A model generated the notes under the pieces. That model made no database searches. It saw only the letters and a list, made by a program, of their open reading frames with translations, and was not told the origin of the DNA. 64,000 nt of DNA, from contig JBBQXY010000003.1 in the NCBI GenBank assembly GCA_038209195.1, forward strand, positions 22,105 through 86,104, read 5' to 3'. A program made the translations under genes and the position numbers. This document shows positions 8,184 to 17,341 of the stretch, piece by piece (the stretch's first letter is position 1; each line of letters opens with the position of its first letter). This DNA is from JBBQXY01 sp038209195. Its GTDB lineage: Bacteria; Chloroflexota; Ktedonobacteria; Ktedonobacterales; Ktedonobacteraceae.

Positions 8184-9830
8184 CTAACCCAGTGCGCAGC
8201 TGTTCGCATTGCCCGCACAATGTATCACATTAAAGGTGGTCGCGGTGCTAGAAAGCTTGGCATAGTAGGCACGCAAACTGGGATCTGGAGCCGGAATGGT
8301 GGGTACCCCCATAGCTGCATCTTCGAGCGTAATCTCAAAGAAACTATTAGGGCGTAAGAGATTGCTATACCCTGCATAGGTCAGATGATCTTCCTGGATA
8401 ACACCATTTTTGGGTGTGAGTTGCCAGCGTGGAATATTTATTACCTCCAAGCCAACTCCATTGATCCATGCATAATAGACTTTTCCTGCTGGTGGAGTCG
8501 GAACGTTATGCAGGTTGATATGCAGGACATCGTAGCCGTTGGAAGAGATGCCCGTACTACTGCTAAATTGAACTTGTCCCGCGGCAGTGGCTGTAACAGT
8601 CGGTGTTGCGGGTGTGCTATGTGGTCGCGTGAGCGTGTACAAGCCAACTCCGGTGCCCAGGATAAGCAGCAGTGCCAGCAGCGAGAACGCGATGAGCCAG
8701 ACGCGGTGGCGTGGCTTCTGTCCAGAGGAGTTTGCTATGTAATGTGTTGCCGCATCTTCAATGGGCAATGACGGTAGTTGCGGTGTGTGCTGAACGGCAG
8801 GTGATGGCGTCAGCGCGTTTGGCTGGCCTGGATAACTTATGCCAGCCCACGATGGCTGCGAGGTGTTAGAGGCAGTTGCTGGCAGCACTTCATTTCCTGT
8901 TCCCCCAGCCTGAATTGGCTGTGTCGATGGGCGTAGTGGTTGCAGCAGCGTTGTAGGTGCTACCACGTTTAAGGCTTGTGCTAGGGCAATGGTCATTTCC
9001 GAGGCACTGGCATAACGCTCTTCTGGCTTTTTGGCGATACTTTTAAGTATGACTGCGGAAAGAGCAGGGCTAATCATTGGATTCAGCAGGGCTGGTGGCG
9101 TTGGCGGCTCTTGTATGTGTTGACGCAGAATGGCCATCACCGACTCGCCACGGAATGGTGTGACGCCGGTCGTAATCTCATAGAGAATGATGCCGAGCGA
9201 ATAGAGGTCACAACGATAGTCACCGCTCTTGCCCAGTGCCTGTTCGGGTGCAATATAGTTGGGTGTGCCGAGAATAGAGCCAACGACGGTATGCGTTGGT
9301 GAGCTTTGGAGTTTTGCCAGACCAAAATCGGCCACAATGGGTTTGCCCATTGCTCGCACGATGGGTGGACGCTGGTCGAGCAAGATGTTGGCAGGCTTGA
9401 TATCGCGGTGAATTGTCCCCTTGCTATGGGCGTAATCAATAGCTAGGCTCACCGAGGTAAAGAGATACACCAGATCGTTTGCAGACGGAAACTGTTGTTT
9501 GCGCGAGGTGTTGCGAATATAATCGGCGAGTGTCTGGCCAGGGACATATTCCATTACCATATAGGCCACAGTATCGTTGTTGCTCTGTTGCTCCGAGGCA
9601 AAGTCATGGATCTCAATAATGTTGGGGTGGCGCAGCGAGGCAATGACACGCGCTTCTTGCTCGAAGCGCGTGACAAAGGTAGGATCACTTTGCAGGTTTG
9701 CATGTAAGAGCTTCACAGCTACATGTCGTTGTAACTGGGTATCAAGAGCCTTCCAGACATCACCCATACCGCCATGCCCAAGTTGCTCTTCTAATTCATA
9801 CCTGCCTAGTCGTTGCGGGCTAATGCTCAT
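8184..9830 (-). CDS. Membrane Ser/Thr protein kinase, catalytically intact (kinase 1)
   Basis: A 548-aa PknB-type kinase. Kinase domain residues 10-285 have the glycine loop LGHGGMGDV, Lys40 in VAVK, helix-C Glu59, HRDIKPAN (Asp143), DFG (Asp168) and APE. A Pro/Ser/Thr-rich linker follows, then a membrane segment about 377-400 and an outside domain of about 145 residues. That domain has NVPTPPAGKVYYAWI and FEITLEDA, resembling the C-terminal domain of RskA-type anti-sigma factors. It is the last gene of the three-gene operon with kinases 2 and 3, 21 bp after kinase 2. It should phosphorylate cytoplasmic targets in response to an outside signal. Confidence 0.92.
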   Translation of the reverse strand: MSISPQRLGRYELEEQLGHGGMGDVWKALDTQLQRHVAVKLLHANLQSDPTFVTRFEQEARVIASLRHPNIIEIHDFASEQQSNNDTVAYMVMEYVPGQTLADYIRNTSRKQQFPSANDLVYLFTSVSLAIDYAHSKGTIHRDIKPANILLDQRPPIVRAMGKPIVADFGLAKLQSSPTHTVVGSILGTPNYIAPEQALGKSGDYRCDLYSLGIILYEITTGVTPFRGESVMAILRQHIQEPPTPPALLNPMISPALSAVILKSIAKKPEERYASASEMTIALAQALNVVAPTTLLQPLRPSTQPIQAGGTGNEVLPATASNTSQPSWAGISYPGQPNALTPSPAVQHTPQLPSLPIEDAATHYIANSSGQKPRHRVWLIAFSLLALLLILGTGVGLYTLTRPHSTPATPTVTATAAGQVQFSSSTGISSNGYDVLHINLHNVPTPPAGKVYYAWINGVGLEVINIPRWQLTPKNGVIQEDHLTYAGYSNLLRPNSFFEITLEDAAMGVPTIPAPDPSLRAYYAKLSSTATTFNVIHCAGNANSCALG

Positions 9831-9851
9831 GCGTTAGGTCTATTCCTCTCC

Positions 9852-12212
9852 TCAAATGGTAGCTGGCACCTTACTGGTAACAATAAATGCCGCGAGTTGC
9901 TGAATAGCATAGTGCATCTGTAAGACGCCTGAGTGTATCTGATTGGTCACCGGATCAGGTTGCCCAATAAAGGCATAGGTCATTTGCTGCACTGCGTCAT
10001 CGAGCAGGGTGCCCGCCTGTGCGCTTCTCATTTGTTGCGGCGACATTGCAAAAAGTTGTGCAATATCCTGATGTGCGTTGAGTAGCCAGACCTTTGTATT
10101 TTTTGTGGCATCAACGATACTTGCCGTCAGTTTACGCATCTCTGGCGAAATGTCCGTTGCTAAGGATATCTGATTGATATGCAGCTGCACGTGATCAACA
10201 TAGCCTGGTGGGTCTACGTCAAAATGGGCAGGAACTTGTTGCTTGGGATTAAGCGTCAGCAAGGCCACACGCGACGTGACAGGGTCGGCCAGTATGGGTG
10301 TTCCAGGCGGCACATCCACCTGAACATTCGCTGAGCCATCCAGGTAATCAAGCATGCGAATGAGTAGTTCGTGAATAAGCGTGTACTCGGTGTCGCTAGT
10401 CGTTGCACCGTGCCAGTCGTCACGCGCACCTATCGACCATTGTAGCACACTCTCGGTGTTTCTAAAGAACCAGAAATCAAGCCCACCTGGAAGGCCAAGC
10501 ACGTTGATGCTTGACTCGTTGTAGAACAAGTGACGGATGTGGATGAGCGCACTGAATTTTCCACTAGCCCCCGGAATAGGTGTCTGGGGAATTTCCGCAT
10601 AGTAGCGCCATGCCGCATGGTTGCTTGCATAGGTGGCTGGCTGAAGGTTCGCGTCTTCCTCAGTAATCAGCAAACGACTGCCATAAGAGATGAGATTGTT
10701 ATGATTGGTGGCTTTGCCATCATAGATGTAATGGACACTATGATTGACCACTGGTAGGTTATTTGTGAGCAAAAGCGGAACCTTCACGGGAGCCGGACCG
10801 GTCTGGTCCTTTACCACAATCGGCTCTTTGTCGCCCAATAGCCACAGATAGTAGCTTTTTCCCTGGGCGGGTGGAGGAATTTGCAGGTCAATCTTCAGCG
10901 TGTCGGCAATGCCTTGAGCACTGCCCACCGTGATATCACCACTACTCACGAAAAAGGCGTGTCCAACGATGGGACTGGTAACGACTGGCGGGATTGGGCG
11001 CGTGAGGTAGAGAAAGCCAGCAATGCCGGAACCTGCCAGGACAACGAGGAGAATGAGCGCGATCACGAGCCAGCGCATACGTCCACCGCGACGTGGTGCA
11101 ACAGGCGGAATTGGCGTGTTGCCTGAGCGTACCGGTAACGATGGCGTAGGCACCTCTGTAGCATTGGTGATACGGCCTTTACTGATGCCAACTGGAGCGG
11201 ATTGCAGCACGGTGGATGGTGGTGGTGTCATCTGCCCTGAAAATGCTGTGACAGGTAGTAACGGTGTCACGGTTGGCGTAAGGCGTGCTTCTTGCAAGGG
11301 AAAGGCAGGAGTATCGAGGCCATCGGGTACAGGTAAGTGAAGCGATTCTGCGATGGCGGCAACCATTGACGATGCACTGGCGAAGCGCTCCTCTGGTTCT
11401 TTAGCGATGCTACGCAAGATGACGAGTGAGAGTGCGGGTGGAATGGCCGGATTAATCAGCGTTGGCGAGAGTGGTGCGGCATTAATTTGCTGCATCATGA
11501 CTTCCTGTGGCGAGTCGCCACGAAAAGGTGTGACGCCAGTCATGATTTCGTAGAGAATAATGCCGAGTGAGTAGAGGTCGCTCCGTTCATTACCCGGCTC
11601 CCCCATGGCTTGTTCAGGTGAGATGTAAAGGGGTGTGCCAACTTGTGTGCCACTCAGACCACTCGCGGTATTGCTCATCAGTTTTGCCACGCCGAAATCG
11701 GTGAGAATGGGTTCGCCCATGGGATTAAAGGTGGTATTGTGTGCATCCAGCAGAATGTTGGCCGGCTTAATATCACGGTGAATCATACTATTCTGATGGG
11801 CGTAATCAATAGCACTGCCAATCGAGGTGAAAAGTTGCAAGACGACCCGTGGCTCAGGGATATATCCCTGGCGCGAGTTTGCATGAAGATAGGCGGCCAG
11901 CGTCTGCCCTTCAACATAATCCATGACCATGTAAGCGAGGGGTCTGGCACTATCAGCAGAATTGGTCGTTTGTGCGATCTGAAAGTCGTGTACCTTGACG
12001 ATATTAGGGTGATGGAGGCGGGCGATAAATTGCGCTTCGCGTTGAAAACGTGTCGCGAAACTGGGGTCATCGCGTAAGTTGGCATGGAGCAATTTGATCG
12101 CGACGTTGCGTTGTAGTTGTGTATCCAGGGCTTTCCATACTTCAGCCATACCCCCAAAGCCCAGGCGTTCCAGTAATTCATATTTTCCGAGTCGTTGTGA
12201 ACTGGTGCTCAT
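9852..12212 (-). CDS. Membrane Ser/Thr protein kinase, catalytically intact (kinase 2)
   Basis: A 786-aa kinase. All catalytic motifs are present: LGFGGMAEV, Lys40 (VAIK), Glu59, HRDIKPAN with Asp147, DFG Asp172 and SPE. The membrane segment is about 380-403. The outside part begins with the same RskA-like domain as kinase 1 (GKSYYLWLLGDKE, ITEEDAN). It continues into a second, mostly helical domain of about 250 residues (HIRHLFYN, LDYLDGSAN, DPVTSRVALLTL) shared with kinase 3. The start follows AAGGA and lies 30 bp after kinase 3. The middle gene of the kinase 3-2-1 operon. Confidence 0.92.
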   Translation of the reverse strand: MSTSSQRLGKYELLERLGFGGMAEVWKALDTQLQRNVAIKLLHANLRDDPSFATRFQREAQFIARLHHPNIVKVHDFQIAQTTNSADSARPLAYMVMDYVEGQTLAAYLHANSRQGYIPEPRVVLQLFTSIGSAIDYAHQNSMIHRDIKPANILLDAHNTTFNPMGEPILTDFGVAKLMSNTASGLSGTQVGTPLYISPEQAMGEPGNERSDLYSLGIILYEIMTGVTPFRGDSPQEVMMQQINAAPLSPTLINPAIPPALSLVILRSIAKEPEERFASASSMVAAIAESLHLPVPDGLDTPAFPLQEARLTPTVTPLLPVTAFSGQMTPPPSTVLQSAPVGISKGRITNATEVPTPSLPVRSGNTPIPPVAPRRGGRMRWLVIALILLVVLAGSGIAGFLYLTRPIPPVVTSPIVGHAFFVSSGDITVGSAQGIADTLKIDLQIPPPAQGKSYYLWLLGDKEPIVVKDQTGPAPVKVPLLLTNNLPVVNHSVHYIYDGKATNHNNLISYGSRLLITEEDANLQPATYASNHAAWRYYAEIPQTPIPGASGKFSALIHIRHLFYNESSINVLGLPGGLDFWFFRNTESVLQWSIGARDDWHGATTSDTEYTLIHELLIRMLDYLDGSANVQVDVPPGTPILADPVTSRVALLTLNPKQQVPAHFDVDPPGYVDHVQLHINQISLATDISPEMRKLTASIVDATKNTKVWLLNAHQDIAQLFAMSPQQMRSAQAGTLLDDAVQQMTYAFIGQPDPVTNQIHSGVLQMHYAIQQLAAFIVTSKVPATI

Positions 12213-12242
12213 ACAGGTCCTTCCTCTCTATCTACTATGTTT

Positions 12243-14504
12243 TTAGGCGCATGGGTTGGCTTGGTTACTTCCCTGGCACGCTGTGATATCAAAAGTTGCC
12301 AGACGTTGAACTGCATAGTAAATCTGCACGACACCTTCACGGACCGTAATGGTGTTCGGGTCAAGCTGACCAACGAAGGCATTGTTTGTCAGCACGGTGA
12401 TTTGGTTCATGGTCGCTAATGCAGCTGGTTGCGTCATAGCTGCCGGATCGAGCTTGAGCAAATTGATCGTATCGACGTGGACGGAGGTTAATAGAGCCAC
12501 CACGTTGTCGATGGCACTATTGATCTGCACTGCTAGCGCACGTTGTTCCGGTGTTGTGTCAGCTAACGTCACAATTTCACGTAAGTGATTACCGATATGC
12601 TTTAAGTAGCCTGGCGGGTCCTGCTGGGCCGAAATGGTGAGCAGGGCCACACGTGCAATCACCGGGTCAACGATGACCGGTTGCGCGCTCAAATCAGCGG
12701 GCAAGGGTTCTGTACCGACAAACTGTGAGCCATCCAGGTAGTCCAGAATACGTAGCAACTGGCGACGGGCAAACGCAGTATCTCCATGTTGCAGCGCGTC
12801 GCGTGCGCTACCGGCCCACTCCAGAATTTTTTCGCTGTTCTTGAAGAGCCCAGTGCTCAGACCACCAGTGAGACCCGCTTTTTGTAGCTTTGGGTCCTGT
12901 GCGAGTAGGTGGCGGATATGATCGAGCAAGCTATATACGGGTGTAGCACCGACGACGTGGCCTTTTTGTGAGAAAACGGCTGCGTAACGATGGGTCGCGG
13001 CATCAAGAGACGGATTTGATGGTGTTGAGTTGGCATCCTCTTCCGTGATCAGAAAACGGCTATAGTTGATGAGCAGATTGTTATGTTGTGTATTGCCTGT
13101 GTACGAAAAGCTTACGCGTCCGTGATCGACTGTCAACGCTCCCAAGAGAATGGGGGAGATATCGAGATTTGTGTCGTTGTCACTGAGCAGCCAAGCATAA
13201 TAGCTTTTGCCGGATTGTGGATCGGAAACGTTCTGCAAGTCAATTTTCATGCCATCCGCGATGCCTTGATTGCCCACGAGTCCAAGCAAGCCACTACTGA
13301 CAAAGTAGGCATGACCCGCAATAGCCTGTGTCGCAGGGGTTGCTGGGCGTCCGCTGAATAGCAGCATGTAGGCTCCTACCGCCCCACTGAGTAATACCAC
13401 AATCAGAACGATGACCGCAGTGATATACCACGCACGGTTATTACGTCGCCTGGGTGCGGTAGGCGGTATAGATGGCGTTGGGGTAGGCGTTGTAGCCGTC
13501 GCTCGCTGCGGCGTGTTGGCCGTGGTCGGCACCTGTGAAAATGAGGGGGCGGCAACAAGAGGCGTCGCTGCCGCCAGTCCAGGATGAGAAACGGGGCTGA
13601 GATAGGTAGCACTATTCATTGAGTCATTCGGGTTGGCTACGATACCAGAAAAACTGGGCGTATTTTGTGTGGGCAGATGATAGGCCCGTGCGATAGCCAC
13701 AATTAGTGCGCCTGCACTGGCAAAGCGTGCGGCTGGGTCTTTCGAGAGGCTCCGTATAATCACCGCCGTCATCGCGGGTGGGAGTTGTGGATTAAAAACG
13801 ATGGGCGATGAGGGTGTGTTGTGAATATGCTGAACCATAACCTCGGCAGGGGTATCACCCTGAAAAGGCACTACGCCTGTGCAAAGCTCATAAAGGATCA
13901 CGCCTAATGAGTACAGGTCGCTGCTGTTTGTACCCGCGTAGCCCTGCGCTAATTCGGGTGCCATATACTGAGTGTTGGCTAAAGGGAGGGCACGTGGATT
14001 ATACAGTTGATGGATGCCAAAATCGGTGAGCTTGGATACTTCTGGCGTCACGTGCTTGTCCAAGACAATAGCACTTGGCATGATGCCACCGTGAACGATA
14101 TTTTGTTGATGGGCATGATCGATGGCCGCAGCAATCGGAGTGAGCATACGCACGAGGTCGGCCCCTTGTGGAAATCGTCCCTGGTGTGAGTTCATGTGCA
14201 GGTAGTCCACGAGTGATGGCCCATCGATATAGTCAGTAACGATATAGGCATTTGGTATATCTGGTGTCGCTTGAATATCAAGTACTGAGGCAATATTGGG
14301 ATGCCGCAATGAGAGCAAGGGACGCGTGGCACCGAGGAACGAGCCCAGAGACTCTGGACTGCTCTGCGGTGGCACACGTAATTTTTTCAGAAGAACATAG
14401 CGTTGTTGCTGTGTATCGAATGCTTTCCAACTCTCGGTAAGCATATCACTGCTAAGATGCTGTTGTAGTTCATAATGCCCGAGGGTTTGCTGATTCGTAC
14501 TCAT
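12243..14504 (-). CDS. Membrane Ser/Thr pseudokinase (kinase 3)
   Basis: A 753-aa protein with the same build as kinase 2 but a degenerate kinase domain. The glycine loop reads LSSDMLTES with no glycines, helix-C Glu59 is Ala, and HRDIKPAN has become HGGIMPSA, so the catalytic Asp and Lys are gone. Lys40 and DFG (Asp161) remain. Phosphotransfer is therefore unlikely; a scaffold or allosteric partner for kinases 1 and 2 is more plausible. The outside RskA-like domain (GKSYYAWLLSDND, ITEEDAN) and the helical domain (HIRHLL, LDYLDGSQ, DPVIARVALLT) are well kept, so the gene is under selection. The ATG at 14504 is preferred; a longer frame runs into the promoter. Confidence 0.9.
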   Translation of the reverse strand: MSTNQQTLGHYELQQHLSSDMLTESWKAFDTQQQRYVLLKKLRVPPQSSPESLGSFLGATRPLLSLRHPNIASVLDIQATPDIPNAYIVTDYIDGPSLVDYLHMNSHQGRFPQGADLVRMLTPIAAAIDHAHQQNIVHGGIMPSAIVLDKHVTPEVSKLTDFGIHQLYNPRALPLANTQYMAPELAQGYAGTNSSDLYSLGVILYELCTGVVPFQGDTPAEVMVQHIHNTPSSPIVFNPQLPPAMTAVIIRSLSKDPAARFASAGALIVAIARAYHLPTQNTPSFSGIVANPNDSMNSATYLSPVSHPGLAAATPLVAAPSFSQVPTTANTPQRATATTPTPTPSIPPTAPRRRNNRAWYITAVIVLIVVLLSGAVGAYMLLFSGRPATPATQAIAGHAYFVSSGLLGLVGNQGIADGMKIDLQNVSDPQSGKSYYAWLLSDNDTNLDISPILLGALTVDHGRVSFSYTGNTQHNNLLINYSRFLITEEDANSTPSNPSLDAATHRYAAVFSQKGHVVGATPVYSLLDHIRHLLAQDPKLQKAGLTGGLSTGLFKNSEKILEWAGSARDALQHGDTAFARRQLLRILDYLDGSQFVGTEPLPADLSAQPVIVDPVIARVALLTISAQQDPPGYLKHIGNHLREIVTLADTTPEQRALAVQINSAIDNVVALLTSVHVDTINLLKLDPAAMTQPAALATMNQITVLTNNAFVGQLDPNTITVREGVVQIYYAVQRLATFDITACQGSNQANPCA

Positions 14505-14600
14505 ATATATAGCCCTACATTCTACTGTACAGCTTTTATTCCTGTGTGGTTGTACAGCATGAAATGACAAAGAAAGGATAGTCTGTGCAATACTACCTTA

Positions 14601-14629
14601 ATTATTTATGATAATCTCGGCTATGTCAA
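14601..14629 (-). promoter_or_regulatory. Probable promoter of the kinase 3-2-1 operon
   Basis: TTGACA and AATAAT with a 17-bp spacer, about 95 bp upstream of the kinase 3 start. The leader behind it contains GCTGTACA twice, about 25 bp apart, which could be a regulator site. Confidence 0.45.
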
Positions 14630-14679
14630 TGAAGTATGTCACAGTATCAGTGTATATAGCAACACAGTTTTGCAAGGAT

Positions 14680-14736
14680 AGGTGAGTTACTGATGCTAAC
14701 GATCATGCAATAATCGTTAGCATCAGCAACTCACCT
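14680..14736. terminator. Long hairpin after kinase 4 gene
   Basis: A 24-bp stem with one mismatch and a 9-nt loop (CATGCAATA) begins 6 bp after the kinase 4 stop codon. It separates kinase 4 from the kinase 3-2-1 operon. The stem is unusually long for a terminator and lacks a T tract, so it may also act in mRNA 3'-end processing. Confidence 0.65.
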
Positions 14737-14742
14737 CGATTA

Positions 14743-17184
14743 TTACATCTGTTTTACATCCAGTGTTGCCATGTACTGACATTCAACATACGCTTGATAG
14801 GCACCAGCAGACCCCGCTATCGGCTGCGGCCCCGTACTGGGCGGGACAGTGCGCCCTGTGTAAGAGTCGGCTGCTATCTGCTTGAGTTGGAGAGCTACAC
14901 CTACGAGTGCTGGGTCATTCAGGCTAGCAGCCTTCACTAGTTGAACGTCGTAAGCACGTAGTTTTTGTAACCAATCTTTGAGGTCGCCAATGGCGTTGCG
15001 CACATGTTGTATATGCGTCTGTAATGGTGCATTGTTGTTGGCACTCTGTTGCATCTTATCGAGTTGGGAGGAAAGCACATCGAGATAGCCTTTGTGTGCG
15101 GGAGAAGAGAAGAGTCCAACGGGAACGCTCAACATGCTGGGCACTGTGGCGGGTTGATCGCCACTGCTGACTGCATATTGCGTACCATCAATGATCTCGA
15201 TAATGCGCGTTGCCTGTCGTTGTGCTAGCGCGTAGTCATGCGTTATACGCAAACTATCAACAACACTGGATGCCTTATCATCAATAGATTTTAGTGCATC
15301 GATGGTTCCGCTAACGACCCCTGTATTTGTGGGCAGATCGGGCGTGGAGTACAGGATGTTTTTGAGATAAGGGAACCATGAGGCATCAAACTGAGCACTG
15401 TAGAGGATAGGCCCGTGGGGGGATGACACTTGCTTCCCACTATTTTCTACGGTCACGAAGACGCGATGAATAACGGAAAGGAGGTTAGTATGCTGAGCAT
15501 CTCCCGCATACGATAATGAAGCAGAACCATTCTGTATATTCAAGGTTCCCAGTGGTAAAGTAACGCCACTGTTTTCTTGTAGCCATGCTATCTGCTGTTG
15601 ATTCGCAGAGGACGAAGGCACATTCTGTAGCTCGATGTGTAGCAGGTCGTCATGACTTAAGGCATCATCCTGGAAAAATACATGCCCGACCGTTGCTCCC
15701 GCCTGAATTGAGCGGTGCGAGAGCAGATCCACGCCGATGCTAGCTAGGACCACGAGCAGTAAGAGTGCCAGCACAGTGATAAATATATACAGAGGGATGT
15801 GCCGTCTTTGCTGTGAGCGTTGAACAGGAATCGGTTGTATGGGGGTATAAGGTGGCGGTGGTGGCATCTGCGAGAACGGTGCCGCTTGTTGATAAATTAC
15901 TACGTTTGGTGGTGTGTTCACCATTGGCGAAATTGGTATGGGTGCTGAATTACCCGACATACCCGGTAGAAGCGGTAACTTGCCCGTTTGAGCGGAAAGA
16001 GCAGGGTTATTTGGGCTGCTTGCCGTTACTTTGATGGCCCCTGTTGAATGAGTTGTCAGTGCTTTTGCTGCTGGTTGCGGCTGCGTTGTTGGTTGCACCA
16101 CTGGATATTTGCCGGAGACCGCGGGAAGTGGTTGTGACTGCGATGCAGCAGGCATGGGTCGTATCGGCATGGTATGGCGCGGTGTGGCTGGTTGTGATGG
16201 GAGTTGTGGTAGTGGTTGCGAAACGCCTAGCAGTGTCTTGTGATATTGCTGTCCTTGTGAGGGCTGCTGTGCCGCTTCATGGGCTTTAGCTTGCTCAACG
16301 GCTGAATGTGGCAGGGTAATCGTCGATTGAATGGCGTAAGCATCAGCAACAGCTGCTCCTAGCAGCGAGGCCAAGGAAAAACGGTTGGCTGTGTCCTTAG
16401 CCAGCGCACGGAGAATCACTTCTGACAATGCTGGTGGTATAGCTGGATTAATCAATATGGGTGGCGTGGGTAGCGTATTGATATGGTTCATCATGACCGC
16501 GACCGAACTTGAGTCGCGGAAGGGCTGAACGCCTGTGCAGAGCTCGTAGAGCAAAACACCCAATGCATAAATATCACTACGATTATTCGCGGGTTCTCCT
16601 TTAGCTTGCTCTGGCGAGATATAGGTAGGAGAGGGAATAGTCGAGATATGGCCAAAGAGTTGTTCAAAGCCAAAATCGGTCAGCATTGGCTCACCATCAC
16701 CAAGGTGTGATGTATTGTTGCGGTCAAGCAAGATATTGCTGGGTTTAATGTTGCCATGAATAATCTCTTGCTGATGGGCATAATCGATGGCAACGCCCAG
16801 ACTGGTGAAGAGGTATACGATCTCTGCTGGCGTGGGAAACTTTCCTTTATGCGAGGTTTTTGCTAAATAGTCAGCAAGCGTTTGCCCTGTGATATATTGT
16901 GAAACGATATAGGCTGACATGCTGTTATCTGCTTGCGAAGGACGAGAAACAGCAACATTCTGTACACGCACAATATTTGCATGATGTAATGCCGTAAGAC
17001 GTTGTCCTTCTTGCGTGAAGCGAGCCAAAAATTGAGGATCGGATTGTAGATCAGTATGGATGATTTTAACGGCAACATCATGGTGCTCTTGCAGATCGTA
17101 GGCCTGCCATACTTCGCCTACATTCCCCCGACCCACCTGGTGCCGTAATTCATACCTTCCTAAACGGCGCGGGGTAGTGGTCAT
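14743..17184 (-). CDS. Membrane Ser/Thr pseudokinase, HRD Asp to Asn (kinase 4)
   Basis: An 813-aa kinase-like protein. The ATP site looks intact (VGRGNVGEV, Lys40 in VAVK, Glu59, DFG Asp170), but the catalytic loop reads HGNIKPSN, replacing the essential Asp by Asn145. It should bind ATP yet phosphorylate poorly or not at all. A very long Pro/Gln/Ser-rich linker (about 290-480) precedes the membrane segment. The outside part has the shared first domain in a more divergent form (LLHIELQNVPSS) plus a helical domain. The start at 17184 follows GAGAGGAAG. It is divergent from bax1 across 157 bp. Confidence 0.9.
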   Translation of the reverse strand: MTTTPRRLGRYELRHQVGRGNVGEVWQAYDLQEHHDVAVKIIHTDLQSDPQFLARFTQEGQRLTALHHANIVRVQNVAVSRPSQADNSMSAYIVSQYITGQTLADYLAKTSHKGKFPTPAEIVYLFTSLGVAIDYAHQQEIIHGNIKPSNILLDRNNTSHLGDGEPMLTDFGFEQLFGHISTIPSPTYISPEQAKGEPANNRSDIYALGVLLYELCTGVQPFRDSSSVAVMMNHINTLPTPPILINPAIPPALSEVILRALAKDTANRFSLASLLGAAVADAYAIQSTITLPHSAVEQAKAHEAAQQPSQGQQYHKTLLGVSQPLPQLPSQPATPRHTMPIRPMPAASQSQPLPAVSGKYPVVQPTTQPQPAAKALTTHSTGAIKVTASSPNNPALSAQTGKLPLLPGMSGNSAPIPISPMVNTPPNVVIYQQAAPFSQMPPPPPYTPIQPIPVQRSQQRRHIPLYIFITVLALLLLVVLASIGVDLLSHRSIQAGATVGHVFFQDDALSHDDLLHIELQNVPSSSANQQQIAWLQENSGVTLPLGTLNIQNGSASLSYAGDAQHTNLLSVIHRVFVTVENSGKQVSSPHGPILYSAQFDASWFPYLKNILYSTPDLPTNTGVVSGTIDALKSIDDKASSVVDSLRITHDYALAQRQATRIIEIIDGTQYAVSSGDQPATVPSMLSVPVGLFSSPAHKGYLDVLSSQLDKMQQSANNNAPLQTHIQHVRNAIGDLKDWLQKLRAYDVQLVKAASLNDPALVGVALQLKQIAADSYTGRTVPPSTGPQPIAGSAGAYQAYVECQYMATLDVKQM

Positions 17185-17305
17185 AGAAAGCTTCCTCTCA
17201 CCGAGCGACACTCGACTTGTATAACATATCAACAGTACCATACCAGATAAAGGTACGTCTGTTCAAGAGGGTAGGACGGAAATGCTATCTGTTAGGGCAA
17301 TTTTC

Positions 17306-17314
17306 TGTTATAAT
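17306..17314 (+). promoter_or_regulatory. Extended -10 promoter of bax1
   Basis: TGTTATAAT, an extended -10 with a perfect TATAAT, 27 bp before the GTG start. No good -35 is seen. AGGAGG follows at 17325-17330. Confidence 0.55.
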
Positions 17315-17341
17315 AGCACCCGTCAGGAGGAAAAGAAATAG

